Assembly: GCA_011042035.1 (NCBI GenBank)
Contig: DQZA01000272.1
Coordinates: 1 to 5,098, forward strand
DNA from: Desulfobacteraceae bacterium
GTDB lineage: Bacteria; Desulfobacterota; DSM-4660; Desulfatiglandales; Desulfatiglandaceae
DNA length: 5,098 nucleotides
Direction: 5' to 3'
Part shown: positions 1 through 5,087 of the stretch, in pieces
Layout: every line of letters begins with the position of its first letter
Numbering within the stretch: position 1 is the stretch's first letter
Translations under genes and position numbers: made by a program
Notes under the pieces: model-generated
What the model was told of the DNA's origin: nothing
Databases searched by the model: none
What the model saw: only the letters and a program-made list of their open reading frames with translations

Positions 1-39
1 ATATACTTCCAAGTCTACATCTCTTAGGTGCCTTTCCAC
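1..39 (-). CDS. glyA: Probable start of glyA (serine hydroxymethyltransferase), cut by window edge
   Basis: A GTG at 37-39 opens a minus-strand frame that stays open to the window edge and reads MERHLRDVDLEVY. A GGAG ribosome binding site lies at 47-50, 7 nt upstream, and the frame begins 13 nt after the rpiB stop. The D-x-E-V-Y pattern resembles the usual beginning of serine hydroxymethyltransferase (…DPEVY.AI…), the PLP enzyme that interconverts serine and glycine while charging tetrahydrofolate. From memory, glyA commonly follows rpiB in Desulfobacterota operons of this type, which supports the call. Only 13 codons are visible, no catalytic residue is in view, and the usual Pro after the Asp is Leu here. 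The identity is therefore an inference from context plus a short N-terminal resemblance. Confidence 0.5.
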   Translation of the reverse strand, partial: MERHLRDVDLEVY

Positions 40-42
40 CTA
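25..42 (-). other. Small hairpin over the putative glyA start codon
   Basis: TAGGTG (25-30) and CACCTA (37-42) are perfect inverted repeats around a 6-nt loop. On the minus-strand transcript the stem includes the candidate GTG start at 37-39. No run of U follows, so it is not an intrinsic terminator. It could reduce initiation at glyA or simply be chance, because six base pairs is short. Confidence 0.3.
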
Positions 43-52
43 TCAACTCCAA

Positions 53-481
53 TCAATCTATCTGATCTATTCTCCTTTTGTGTCGCCCACCTTCAAACGA
101 TGTGGTCAAAAATTCCCGAACCATCTCTTGGGCTAGACTAACCCCTATGATACGGCCTCCCATTGCCAATATATTTGCGTCATTGTGCTGCCTGCTCAGC
201 CGCGCGGTGAGAATATTATGACAGAGGGCCGCCCGCACCCCTTTGTACCGATTTGCCGCAATGCTCATGCCAATACCGGTTCCACAAATTAGGATACCAA
301 AGGGAAATTTCTCTTCAGTGATTGCTCCCGCTACTTTCTGGGCCATCACCGGGTAATCAGCAGAGTCCTTGTTGAAGACCCCCACATCTTCTACCTCGTG
401 ACCCAGCTCAGTCTCCAGAAATGCCTTAATCTCTTCTTTTAGGTCAAAGCCAGCATGGTCTGAACCAATAATGATCTTCAT
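53..481 (-). CDS. rpiB: Ribose-5-phosphate isomerase B (RpiB/LacA family)
   Basis: This 142-residue sugar-phosphate isomerase should interconvert ribose 5-phosphate and ribulose 5-phosphate in the cytosolic pentose phosphate pathway. Visible family landmarks are the N-terminal SDHAG (7-11) with Asp8 and His9, DYP at 42-44, the catalytic cysteine Cys66 in CGTGIG, His99 in QHNDAN, and phosphate-binding arginines near the end (Arg133, Arg137 in GGRHKRRI). Length and spacing fit RpiB rather than the galactose-6-phosphate isomerase subunits, although the superfamily is shared. I chose the ATG at 479-481 because the protein then starts MKIIIGSDHAG, as the family does, and GGGGA lies 5 nt upstream (487-491). 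The frame extends up to a GTG at 521-523, but those 14 extra residues resemble nothing in the family. It lies 138 nt after fabF and 13 nt before the putative glyA, probably in the same transcript. Confidence 0.95.
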   Translation of the reverse strand: MKIIIGSDHAGFDLKEEIKAFLETELGHEVEDVGVFNKDSADYPVMAQKVAGAITEEKFPFGILICGTGIGMSIAANRYKGVRAALCHNILTARLSRQHNDANILAMGGRIIGVSLAQEMVREFLTTSFEGGRHKRRIDQID

Positions 482-559
482 TAGTTTCCCCGATCGCCTA
501 TGATTTTCCCCACTCAAAATCACTGATCCTTAAGCTCAGCTTCAACACACCCCATGCTC

Positions 560-582
560 TGCACGGCCCTGATGGCCGAGCA
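560..582 (-). other. Hairpin in the fabF-rpiB spacer
   Basis: TGCACGGCC (560-568) pairs with GGCCGAGCA (574-582) around a 5-nt loop, giving eight base pairs and one mismatch (563/579). A second, weaker inverted pair lies just upstream in the transcript (GGCGCC at 586-591 against GGCACC at 603-608, one G-U). Neither is followed by a U run on the minus strand, so an intrinsic terminator is not supported. The structure could mark an mRNA processing or stability site between fabF and rpiB, but that is inference. Confidence 0.4.
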
Positions 583-619
583 ACAGGCGCCTTTGTCCGC
601 CAGGCACCAATTCCTTGAT

Positions 620-1861
620 CTAGGATTCAAACGCCCTAAAAGCAAGGCATGCATTAGTTCCACCAAAGCCAAAAGAATTGGAAAGCGCTACCCTTACCTT
701 TGCCTTCCGTGCAACGTTAGGGACATAATCAAGGTCACATTCGGGATCCGGAGTCTCATAATTTATGGTGGGCGGGATTATGCCGTGTTTAATGGTCAGT
801 GCGGTGAAGGCAGCCTCTAGCCCACCGGCCCCACCAAGCAAGTGGCCCGTCATAGACTTGGTTGAACTTATAGCGAGCTTATATGCATGCTCACCGAATA
901 CTGCCTTAATTGCCTTGTTTTCCGAAAGATCATTAAGTTTTGTAGACGTCCCATGCGCATTTATATAGTCTACATCCTCGGGTTCTAGGACAGCATACTG
1001 CAGCGCCATCCTCATACAACTTATGGCTCCCTCACCTTCAGGTTCTGGGGCAGACACATGGTAGGCATCCGCAGACATTCCGTATCCCACAATCTCCGCA
1101 TATATCTTTGCCCCTCTATTGAGCGCATGCTCTAGCTCCTCCAAAATCAACACCGCGGCTCCCTCTCCCATAACAAAGCCGTCACGATTTGCTTCGAATG
1201 GGCGCGATGCCTTCTCTGGCTCATCGTTGCGGGTGGAAAGGGCTCGCATGGAACAAAAACCCCCAAGTGCCAGGGGGGTAACCACAGCTTCTGCGCCGCC
1301 GGTTATCATTGCATCTACAATGCCCTCACGAATCAAACGGAACGATTCTCCCACTGCGTGGGCGCTTGCTGCGCACGCGGTTTCAATGGATAAATTGGGG
1401 CCCTTGGCACCAAACTCAATGGCAATCTGCCCAGGGGCCATGTTTGCTACCATACCAGGTATGAAAAAGGGGCTGATTTTGCGTGGGCCTCTTTCCAGCA
1501 ATACCTTGTGATAATGCTCGAGCATCTCGAGGCCCCCAAGCCCGGACCCCATAATGCATCCAACCCTGCCGCTGTTGGACGATCCGATTTTCAATCCCGA
1601 GTCCTCCATTGCCATCCTGGCTGAGGCAACAGCATAATGGATGAAAATATCGAAGTGCCTGATCTGTTTCTTCTCCATAAAATCTTCAGAGCGAAAGTTT
1701 TTTACTTCTCCAGCTATTCTGCTTGGGAACTGAGATGCATCAAATTTGGTGATTGGCCCTATTCCGGACTTCCCCTTGCAAGCCATTTCCCAATTCTCTT
1801 CCACTCCAACACCCAGTGGAGATACCATTCCAAGGCCTGTGATTACAACCCTTCGGGGCAT
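620..1861 (-). CDS. fabF: 3-oxoacyl-[acyl-carrier-protein] synthase II (FabF/KAS II)
   Basis: This 413-residue condensing enzyme extends acyl-ACP by decarboxylative Claisen condensation with malonyl-ACP, the elongation step of type II fatty acid synthesis. The Cys-His-His triad falls at the numbers known for E. coli FabF: Cys163 in ETACAAS, His303 in NAHGTST and His340 in KSMTGHLLGGAGG, with Lys335 just before it. The C-terminal glycine-rich NSFGFGGTNA (395-404) is also present, and the two thiolase-fold halves are complete. The start is fixed by MPRRVVITGLG and a strong AAAGGAG at 1869-1875, 7 nt upstream of the ATG. It follows its carrier partner acpP by 58 nt, the usual pairing. After the TAG stop the frame runs another 25 codons to TGA, but the protein already has full family length, so I treat the stop as real. 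FabB is a less likely alternative given the acpP-fabF order and overall length. Confidence 0.97.
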   Translation of the reverse strand: MPRRVVITGLGMVSPLGVGVEENWEMACKGKSGIGPITKFDASQFPSRIAGEVKNFRSEDFMEKKQIRHFDIFIHYAVASARMAMEDSGLKIGSSNSGRVGCIMGSGLGGLEMLEHYHKVLLERGPRKISPFFIPGMVANMAPGQIAIEFGAKGPNLSIETACAASAHAVGESFRLIREGIVDAMITGGAEAVVTPLALGGFCSMRALSTRNDEPEKASRPFEANRDGFVMGEGAAVLILEELEHALNRGAKIYAEIVGYGMSADAYHVSAPEPEGEGAISCMRMALQYAVLEPEDVDYINAHGTSTKLNDLSENKAIKAVFGEHAYKLAISSTKSMTGHLLGGAGGLEAAFTALTIKHGIIPPTINYETPDPECDLDYVPNVARKAKVRVALSNSFGFGGTNACLAFRAFES

Positions 1862-1868
1862 CGTATTG

Positions 1869-1875
1869 CTCCTTT
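1869..1875 (-). promoter_or_regulatory. Ribosome binding site of fabF
   Basis: AAAGGAG on the minus strand, 7 nt before the fabF ATG, is a near-consensus Shine-Dalgarno. It settles the start and suggests independent rather than coupled initiation, since acpP ends 58 nt upstream. Confidence 0.8.
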
Positions 1876-1919
1876 CCTTACAAGCCTTTTGCTATACATC
1901 TTGGCCCATTAATTTTCAT

Positions 1920-2156
1920 TTAACCCATTGCTTTCTTTATATAATCAATCGCGTCCTGAACAGTTGCTATTTTTTCAGCGTCTTCATCAGGAATTGAAAT
2001 GTCAAACTCCTCTTCCATTGCCATGATCAGTTCCACCTGGTCCAATGAGTCCGCTCCAAGGTCATCCACGAATGAGGCCTCTGGAACCACGTCTTCCTCA
2101 GCAACATCCAACTGCTCACAAATGATCTTTTTTACTTTTTCTTCAATCTCTCCCAT
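1920..2156 (-). CDS. acpP: Acyl carrier protein
   Basis: This 78-residue, strongly acidic four-helix protein carries growing acyl chains on a phosphopantetheine arm and docks with FabF, FabG and PlsX encoded around it. The attachment site is Ser37 in the conserved DSL motif (GADSLDQVEL, residues 34-43), equivalent to Ser36 in E. coli AcpP. The acidic recognition helix after it (EL.MAMEEEF.I.IPDEDA) is typical. The family usually has 75-80 residues. The protein contains one cysteine (Cys13), which is not a family feature. Initiation is supported by GAGGAGGT at 2166-2173, the best Shine-Dalgarno in the window, which fits the high expression known for ACP. The 138-nt gap to fabG, compared with the 1-18 nt gaps upstream, leaves room for an internal promoter or processing site. 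The fatty-acid genes on both sides make a specialised polyketide or modified ACP unlikely. Confidence 0.97.
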   Translation of the reverse strand: MGEIEEKVKKIICEQLDVAEEDVVPEASFVDDLGADSLDQVELIMAMEEEFDISIPDEDAEKIATVQDAIDYIKKAMG

Positions 2157-2165
2157 AAGAACAAT

Positions 2166-2173
2166 ACCTCCTC
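2166..2173 (-). promoter_or_regulatory. Strong ribosome binding site of acpP
   Basis: GAGGAGGT on the minus strand is close to a full complement of the 16S rRNA tail and lies 9 nt before the acpP ATG. It is the strongest such site in the window and suits a gene whose product is needed in excess over its enzymes. Confidence 0.85.
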
Positions 2174-2294
2174 ACTGTTGTTTCTTTTGTTCTATAACCA
2201 ACCTGCCAATATCCTGCTACCTGAAATATGAGCACTTCTTACTTGACTCCACGGCTTCCCCCGTTTAGAGCCATGCAACTTACATGAGCACCAA

Positions 2295-3044
2295 CTACAT
2301 ATACAGGCCTCCGTTTACGTGGATAATCTGGCCCGTAAGATAACTAGAGGACTCAGAGCAAAGCCAGTACACCACCTCAGCAACTTCTTCGGGCTTACCC
2401 ATTCTACCCAAAGGAATCTGTTCAAGGAACTTTTCCCTGACCTTTTCTGGCAAGGAAGCTGTCATTTCAGTTTCTATAAAACCAGGGGCCACAGCGTTTA
2501 CCCTTATCCCTCGCGAAGCCACCTCTCGTGCAACCGTCTTAGTAAAACCCATTATTCCCGCCTTGGAGGCGGAATAATTGGCTTGCCCAATATTTCCAAT
2601 CTGCCCAACAACAGAAGAAATATTCACTATCCAGCCCGAACGCTGCTTTATCATGGGTCGTATGACTGCATGGGTGCAGTTGAACACGCTCTTAAGATTC
2701 ACGTTAATAACCGCATCCCAGTGTTTCTCTTCCATTCGCATCAGCAGGGTATCTCTTGTGATTCCTGCATTGTTCACCAGGACATCGACTTTACCAAACC
2801 TTTCCATTATTTCATGGAAAAGCTCTTCCACCGCTCCATACGCCGAGACATCGACTTTGTAACTTTCAGCGGTTATGCCCTTGCTATCCAACATACTGAG
2901 AGTTTCATTCGCTGCTGACTCATCTGGATCATAGTGGACCAATACTACGGTGGCATTTTCCTCAGCAAATTTCAAGGCCACGCTCCGTCCTATACCCCTT
3001 GACCCTCCGGTAACAACTACCACCCTCGAGACTCTCTCGTCCAT
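2295..3044 (-). CDS. fabG: 3-oxoacyl-[acyl-carrier-protein] reductase (FabG)
   Basis: This 249-residue short-chain dehydrogenase/reductase uses NADPH to reduce beta-ketoacyl-ACP to beta-hydroxyacyl-ACP, the first reductive step of each elongation cycle. The Rossmann cofactor motif TGGSRGIG is at 12-19, the NNAG structural motif at 91-94, and the catalytic tetrad is Asn116, Ser144 (NISSVVG), Tyr157 and Lys161 (YSASK). PG-x-ETEMT (187-195) and the C-terminal GQIIHVNGG are typical of FabG. The start lies 10 nt after the plsX stop, and its AGGGGAG binding site overlaps that stop, so coupling to plsX translation is likely. The SDR family is broad and FabG-like proteins can have other substrates, but placement between plsX and acpP makes the fatty acid role very probable. 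fabH and fabD, often located just before fabG, are missing. Confidence 0.96.
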   Translation of the reverse strand: MDERVSRVVVVTGGSRGIGRSVALKFAEENATVVLVHYDPDESAANETLSMLDSKGITAESYKVDVSAYGAVEELFHEIMERFGKVDVLVNNAGITRDTLLMRMEEKHWDAVINVNLKSVFNCTHAVIRPMIKQRSGWIVNISSVVGQIGNIGQANYSASKAGIMGFTKTVAREVASRGIRVNAVAPGFIETEMTASLPEKVREKFLEQIPLGRMGKPEEVAEVVYWLCSESSSYLTGQIIHVNGGLYM

Positions 3045-3049
3045 AATTT

Positions 3050-3056
3050 CTCCCCT
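3050..3056 (-). promoter_or_regulatory. Ribosome binding site of fabG overlapping the plsX stop
   Basis: AGGGGAG on the minus strand starts inside the plsX TAG stop (3055-3057) and lies 5 nt before the fabG ATG. A ribosome terminating on plsX would sit on this site, which suggests termination-reinitiation coupling of the two genes. Confidence 0.7.
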
Positions 3057-4047
3057 ATGAGATCAATCTCTCTAATTCGGCAGACATTTTCTCTACCAGT
3101 CTCTTGTTTGCGTATTCTGATGCAAGTTTTATTGCGTTCTTTATAGCCCTCGGGCTAGAATCCCCGTGGCAGATCACACTCACGCCATTGATCCCTAATA
3201 ATGGTGCTCCACCATAAATTTCGTAATCAAGCTTATCCTCGAAACTAGCCAAGGGCTTTTTAGCAAGCGCGCTGGCAACCCGCCCCACAAAAGAGGACCG
3301 CAAGTCGCCTTGCAGAGTCCGTTTCACAGTTTCAGCCATTCCCTCGCTCAGCTTAAGTACCACGTTGCCCACAAACCCATCGCAGACGATTATCTGCACA
3401 TCCCCTTCAAAGATACCCCTTCCTTCCACATTTCCTATAAAATTCAACTTGCTCTTTTCAAATAACTCCCTTGCCTGCCTTACCTGTTCGTTCCCCTTTG
3501 TCCCTTCCTCCCCGATATTTAAGAGCCCGATTCTAGGGTCCTCTATTCCAAGGCACGAGCTAGCAAATGCCTTAGCCATTATTCCGAATTGAAACAAATG
3601 GGAAGGCCTGCAATCCACATTCGCCCCAACATCAATCAGCACCGCTGGACCTCTGTCCCTTGGAAAGACGCCTGCTATGGCCGGTCTGTCAACACCCCTT
3701 AGCTTGCCAAGAATAAGCATACCAGCGGCAACTGTAGCCCCTGAATTGCCTGCACTGACAACAGCCTGGGCTTTTCCATCTCTAACTAAATCAAAGGCCA
3801 CCCTAATGGAGGCCCTTTGTTTCTTCCTAACCGCCTTTAAAGGCGGCTCATCCATTTCTATTACTTGCTCGCTATGGGCCGTAAGTATTCGGTCCTTAAT
3901 CCGTTTTTGCCCAAGTATACCCTTGAGACGAGCTTCGTCTCCCACAAGAATGACAGAGATCCCGAACTCCGTGACGGCCTCAACAGCACCCTGAACAACC
4001 ATATCCGGAGCAAAGTCTCCGCCCATGGCGTCCACGGCCACAAACAT
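3055..4047 (-). CDS. plsX: Phosphate acyltransferase PlsX (acyl-ACP:phosphate acyltransferase)
   Basis: This 330-residue, probably membrane-associated enzyme turns acyl-ACP plus phosphate into acyl-phosphate, the donor used by PlsY to start phosphatidic acid synthesis. It therefore connects the fatty acid genes downstream to phospholipid production. Conserved blocks are visible throughout: DAMGGD (6-11), MDEPP (65-69), SAGNSGA (98-104), DVGANVDC (139-146), GEEGTKGNE (179-187), DGFVGNVVLK (223-232), GGAPLLGING (279-288) and CHGDSSPRAI (293-302). The length is normal for the family. The start ATG lies one nucleotide after the rpmF TGA, and its likely binding site (GAAGAGAG) is inside the last rpmF codons, so its translation is probably coupled to rpmF. 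The rpmF-plsX pair is conserved in many bacteria. fabH, the usual next gene, is absent and plsX runs straight into fabG. Confidence 0.97.
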   Translation of the reverse strand: MFVAVDAMGGDFAPDMVVQGAVEAVTEFGISVILVGDEARLKGILGQKRIKDRILTAHSEQVIEMDEPPLKAVRKKQRASIRVAFDLVRDGKAQAVVSAGNSGATVAAGMLILGKLRGVDRPAIAGVFPRDRGPAVLIDVGANVDCRPSHLFQFGIMAKAFASSCLGIEDPRIGLLNIGEEGTKGNEQVRQARELFEKSKLNFIGNVEGRGIFEGDVQIIVCDGFVGNVVLKLSEGMAETVKRTLQGDLRSSFVGRVASALAKKPLASFEDKLDYEIYGGAPLLGINGVSVICHGDSSPRAIKNAIKLASEYANKRLVEKMSAELERLIS

Positions 4048-4048
4048 A

Positions 4049-4231
4049 TCAACTCTCTTCGGTGCTGATTATGGCCCTTCCCTTGTAATACCCACATTCC
4101 GGGCAAACACGGTGCGGCAAAATTGGCTCATGGCACTGTGGACAATATGAAACATTAGGCATCTTTAAGTGATCATGAGCCCTTCTCATATCTCTCTTGG
4201 ATTTGGATTTCTTTTTCTTAGGTACAGCCAT
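4049..4231 (-). CDS. rpmF: 50S ribosomal protein L32 (zinc-ribbon form)
   Basis: This 60-residue basic protein is a structural component of the large ribosomal subunit. The start MAVPKKKKSKSKRDMRRAH is the family signature, and a zinc ribbon follows with two CxxC pairs, Cys30/Cys33 (CPQC) and Cys43/Cys46 (CPEC). All four ligands are present, so this is the zinc-binding (C+) paralogue type; some bacteria also keep a cysteine-free copy for zinc starvation, usually elsewhere. It begins 18 nt after the yceD stop. The nearest Shine-Dalgarno, AGGAG, overlaps that TAA stop and lies 14 nt from the ATG, slightly farther than ideal. Pairing with yceD upstream and plsX downstream is the classic arrangement of this operon. 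Confidence 0.97.
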   Translation of the reverse strand: MAVPKKKKSKSKRDMRRAHDHLKMPNVSYCPQCHEPILPHRVCPECGYYKGRAIISTEES

Positions 4232-4249
4232 TTTTCGAACTAACTCTCC

Positions 4250-4774
4250 TTATAAAAGTTTTCTCAGCTCCTGAAATGCCGGATGCCCTTGTGTTAGGTG
4301 GCACGAGCACTTCTTTATGTTCCGATTTGCCCCACAGACCGGACAAAGTCCCAGACAGTCGTCTTTGCACAAGGTTTTCATGGGAATCGAAAGATAAATT
4401 TGTTCTTTTATGATCTGCTCAAGCTCAACTTCTTCTCCTGGTATCAGGTCTATACCCATTTCTTCACCGGCTAGCTCCACCTCCTCTTCCTCATCTTGCT
4501 TTTTCTGCACAGGCTCCAAGAATAGATGAAACTCGCCCTCCAACTCTCTTCCAAATAGTTCCATACACCTGTCACATTGAAGCATCAGAACCGTTCTCAG
4601 ATTCCCTCTGACCATAAATCGTTTCCCTAGCCTCGCAATAGTAAGACATGCATCCACAGGCTGATATAGCCCTTGAATCTGGTCTCCGGGGACATCCTGC
4701 TCCCACCATTCCTCCGGAAGCCATAGGTAAAAGGTCTTCGGTTCATGTTGAATCTGTGAAAGATCAATTATCAT
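4250..4774 (-). CDS. yceD: DUF177/YceD family protein, cysteine-rich C-terminus
   Basis: This 174-residue protein is the usual neighbour of rpmF. Family members have been linked to accumulation of 23S rRNA, so a role in large-subunit biogenesis is likely, though the biochemistry is not settled. A central CDRC pair (Cys67, Cys70) is followed by an acidic stretch (QDEEEEVELAGEE, 93-105). A C-terminal motif CKDDCLGLCPVCG…CSC (Cys136, 140, 144, 147, 156, 158) is characteristic of bacterial DUF177 and could bind metal. An in-frame TAA directly precedes the ATG, so no earlier start is possible. No proper Shine-Dalgarno is visible; only a GGG lies about 12 nt upstream, in an AT-rich leader. It is the first gene of the operon, behind a leader with a large inverted repeat and a sigma70-type promoter. 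The family call is firm; the molecular function is inferred. Confidence 0.92.
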   Translation of the reverse strand: MIIDLSQIQHEPKTFYLWLPEEWWEQDVPGDQIQGLYQPVDACLTIARLGKRFMVRGNLRTVLMLQCDRCMELFGRELEGEFHLFLEPVQKKQDEEEEVELAGEEMGIDLIPGEEVELEQIIKEQIYLSIPMKTLCKDDCLGLCPVCGANRNIKKCSCHLTQGHPAFQELRKLL

Positions 4775-4802
4775 TTAAAATATTACCCATAGTTAGTTGG
4801 TT

Positions 4803-4878
4803 TCCATCCATAAACTCTATACCCCTCTCCCTGCCTGCCGGCAGGCAGGCCTCAAGGGAGAGGGAATTTATGGATGGA
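4803..4878. repeat. Nested inverted repeat (REP/MITE-like) in the operon leader
   Basis: Three palindromic layers share nearly the same centre. The outer arms TCCATCCATAAA (4803-4814) and TTTATGGATGGA (4867-4878) are perfect 12-bp complements. The middle arms CCCTCTCCCT (4823-4832) and AGGGAGAGGG (4855-4864) are perfect 10-bp complements. The core 4830-4849 is a perfect 20-bp palindrome (CCTGCC…GGCAGG). It overlaps the left middle arm by 3 nt, so alternative folds compete. The layers are offset asymmetrically (8 nt against 2 nt between outer and middle arms; 8 nt extra to the right of the core), as expected if the core had been inserted into an older hairpin. Neither strand has a U run after it, so it is not an intrinsic terminator. 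From memory, GC-rich palindromes of this kind occur as dispersed intergenic repeats in many environmental genomes; copy number here cannot be seen. Confidence 0.88.
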
Positions 4879-4975
4879 CAGTAAATAAAGAATTTACTAT
4901 AAGCCAAGTCTCCCATATGTCAAGCACTTTCGATCGACCCCCAGTTATCAGCCTCCCCGCACCTTCTCGTAACAC
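4868..4975 (-). other. 35-codon open frame under the promoter, doubtful as a gene
   Basis: A GTG at 4973-4975 opens a minus-strand frame of 35 codons ending in TAA at 4868-4870. It contains the stretch GRLITGGRSKVLDIWETWLI. It overlaps the predicted promoter and the right arm of the inverted repeat and has no spaced Shine-Dalgarno. The opposite strand is also open here. The peptide looks less random than expected, so a remnant of a longer gene or repeat is possible, but I do not recognise it and do not call it a gene. The rest of the 324-bp gap outside the promoters and repeat shows nothing further that I can support. Confidence 0.2.
4896..4923 (-). promoter_or_regulatory. Sigma70-type promoter of the yceD-rpmF-plsX-fab operon
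   Basis: On the minus strand a perfect -35 TTGACA (4918-4923) is separated by 16 bp from TATAGT (4896-4901), five of six to the -10 consensus. Transcription would start near 4889, giving a leader of about 115 nt before yceD that contains the whole inverted repeat 4803-4878. No extended -10 TG is present. It is the best promoter-like match facing the operon, directly upstream of its first gene. Confidence 0.75.
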
Positions 4976-5057
4976 TCCACACTGCCGTGACGTCCTTTAG
5001 AATAAAATACTACCTGGCGTCAAATTTACCTCAATTTAGCAAAACCTCTCTTTTTTA

Positions 5058-5087
5058 TTGACACTTAACGGGCATTTCAGTTAATAT
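5058..5087 (+). promoter_or_regulatory. Outward sigma70-type promoter at the right edge
   Basis: On the plus strand a perfect -35 TTGACA (5058-5063), preceded by a T run, is followed after 18 bp by TAATAT (5082-5087), four of six to the -10 consensus. A 17-bp reading gives TTAATA, which is weaker. It would drive a rightward gene starting beyond the window, divergent from the operon, with about 130 bp between the two -35 boxes. No coding sequence of that gene is in view. Confidence 0.5.

Noticed and set aside
482..523. GTG at 521-523 as an alternative rpiB start
   Set aside because: It would add 14 residues unlike the family before the canonical MKIIIGSDHAG, and its nearest AAGGA is only about 3 nt away, too close for good initiation.
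532..542. AAGCTCAGCTT inverted repeat
   Set aside because: The arms leave a one-base loop, so it cannot form a normal RNA hairpin, and no other evidence marks it as an operator.
620..622. fabF TAG stop as a recoded or readthrough codon
   Set aside because: The downstream 25 codons resemble nothing, and FabF already reaches the normal family length of 413 residues with its C-terminal motif.
554..820. Plus-strand open frame of 88 codons across the end of fabF
   Set aside because: It overlaps the C-terminal part of fabF, whose catalytic residues and length are intact; no family resemblance or ribosome binding site supports the plus-strand reading.
2319..2918. Plus-strand open frame of 199 codons opposite fabG
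   Set aside because: It is fully antisense to a complete FabG with all catalytic residues. The peptide has no recognisable domain and is best explained as a shadow of the opposite strand.
4750..4790. Tiny upstream frame MGNILNDN overlapping the yceD start
   Set aside because: It has eight codons, no Shine-Dalgarno and no regulatory amino acid run, so chance is sufficient.
4803..4878. Inverted repeat as an intrinsic terminator
   Set aside because: No U-rich tract follows the stem on either strand, and it lies just downstream of the operon promoter, not at a gene end.
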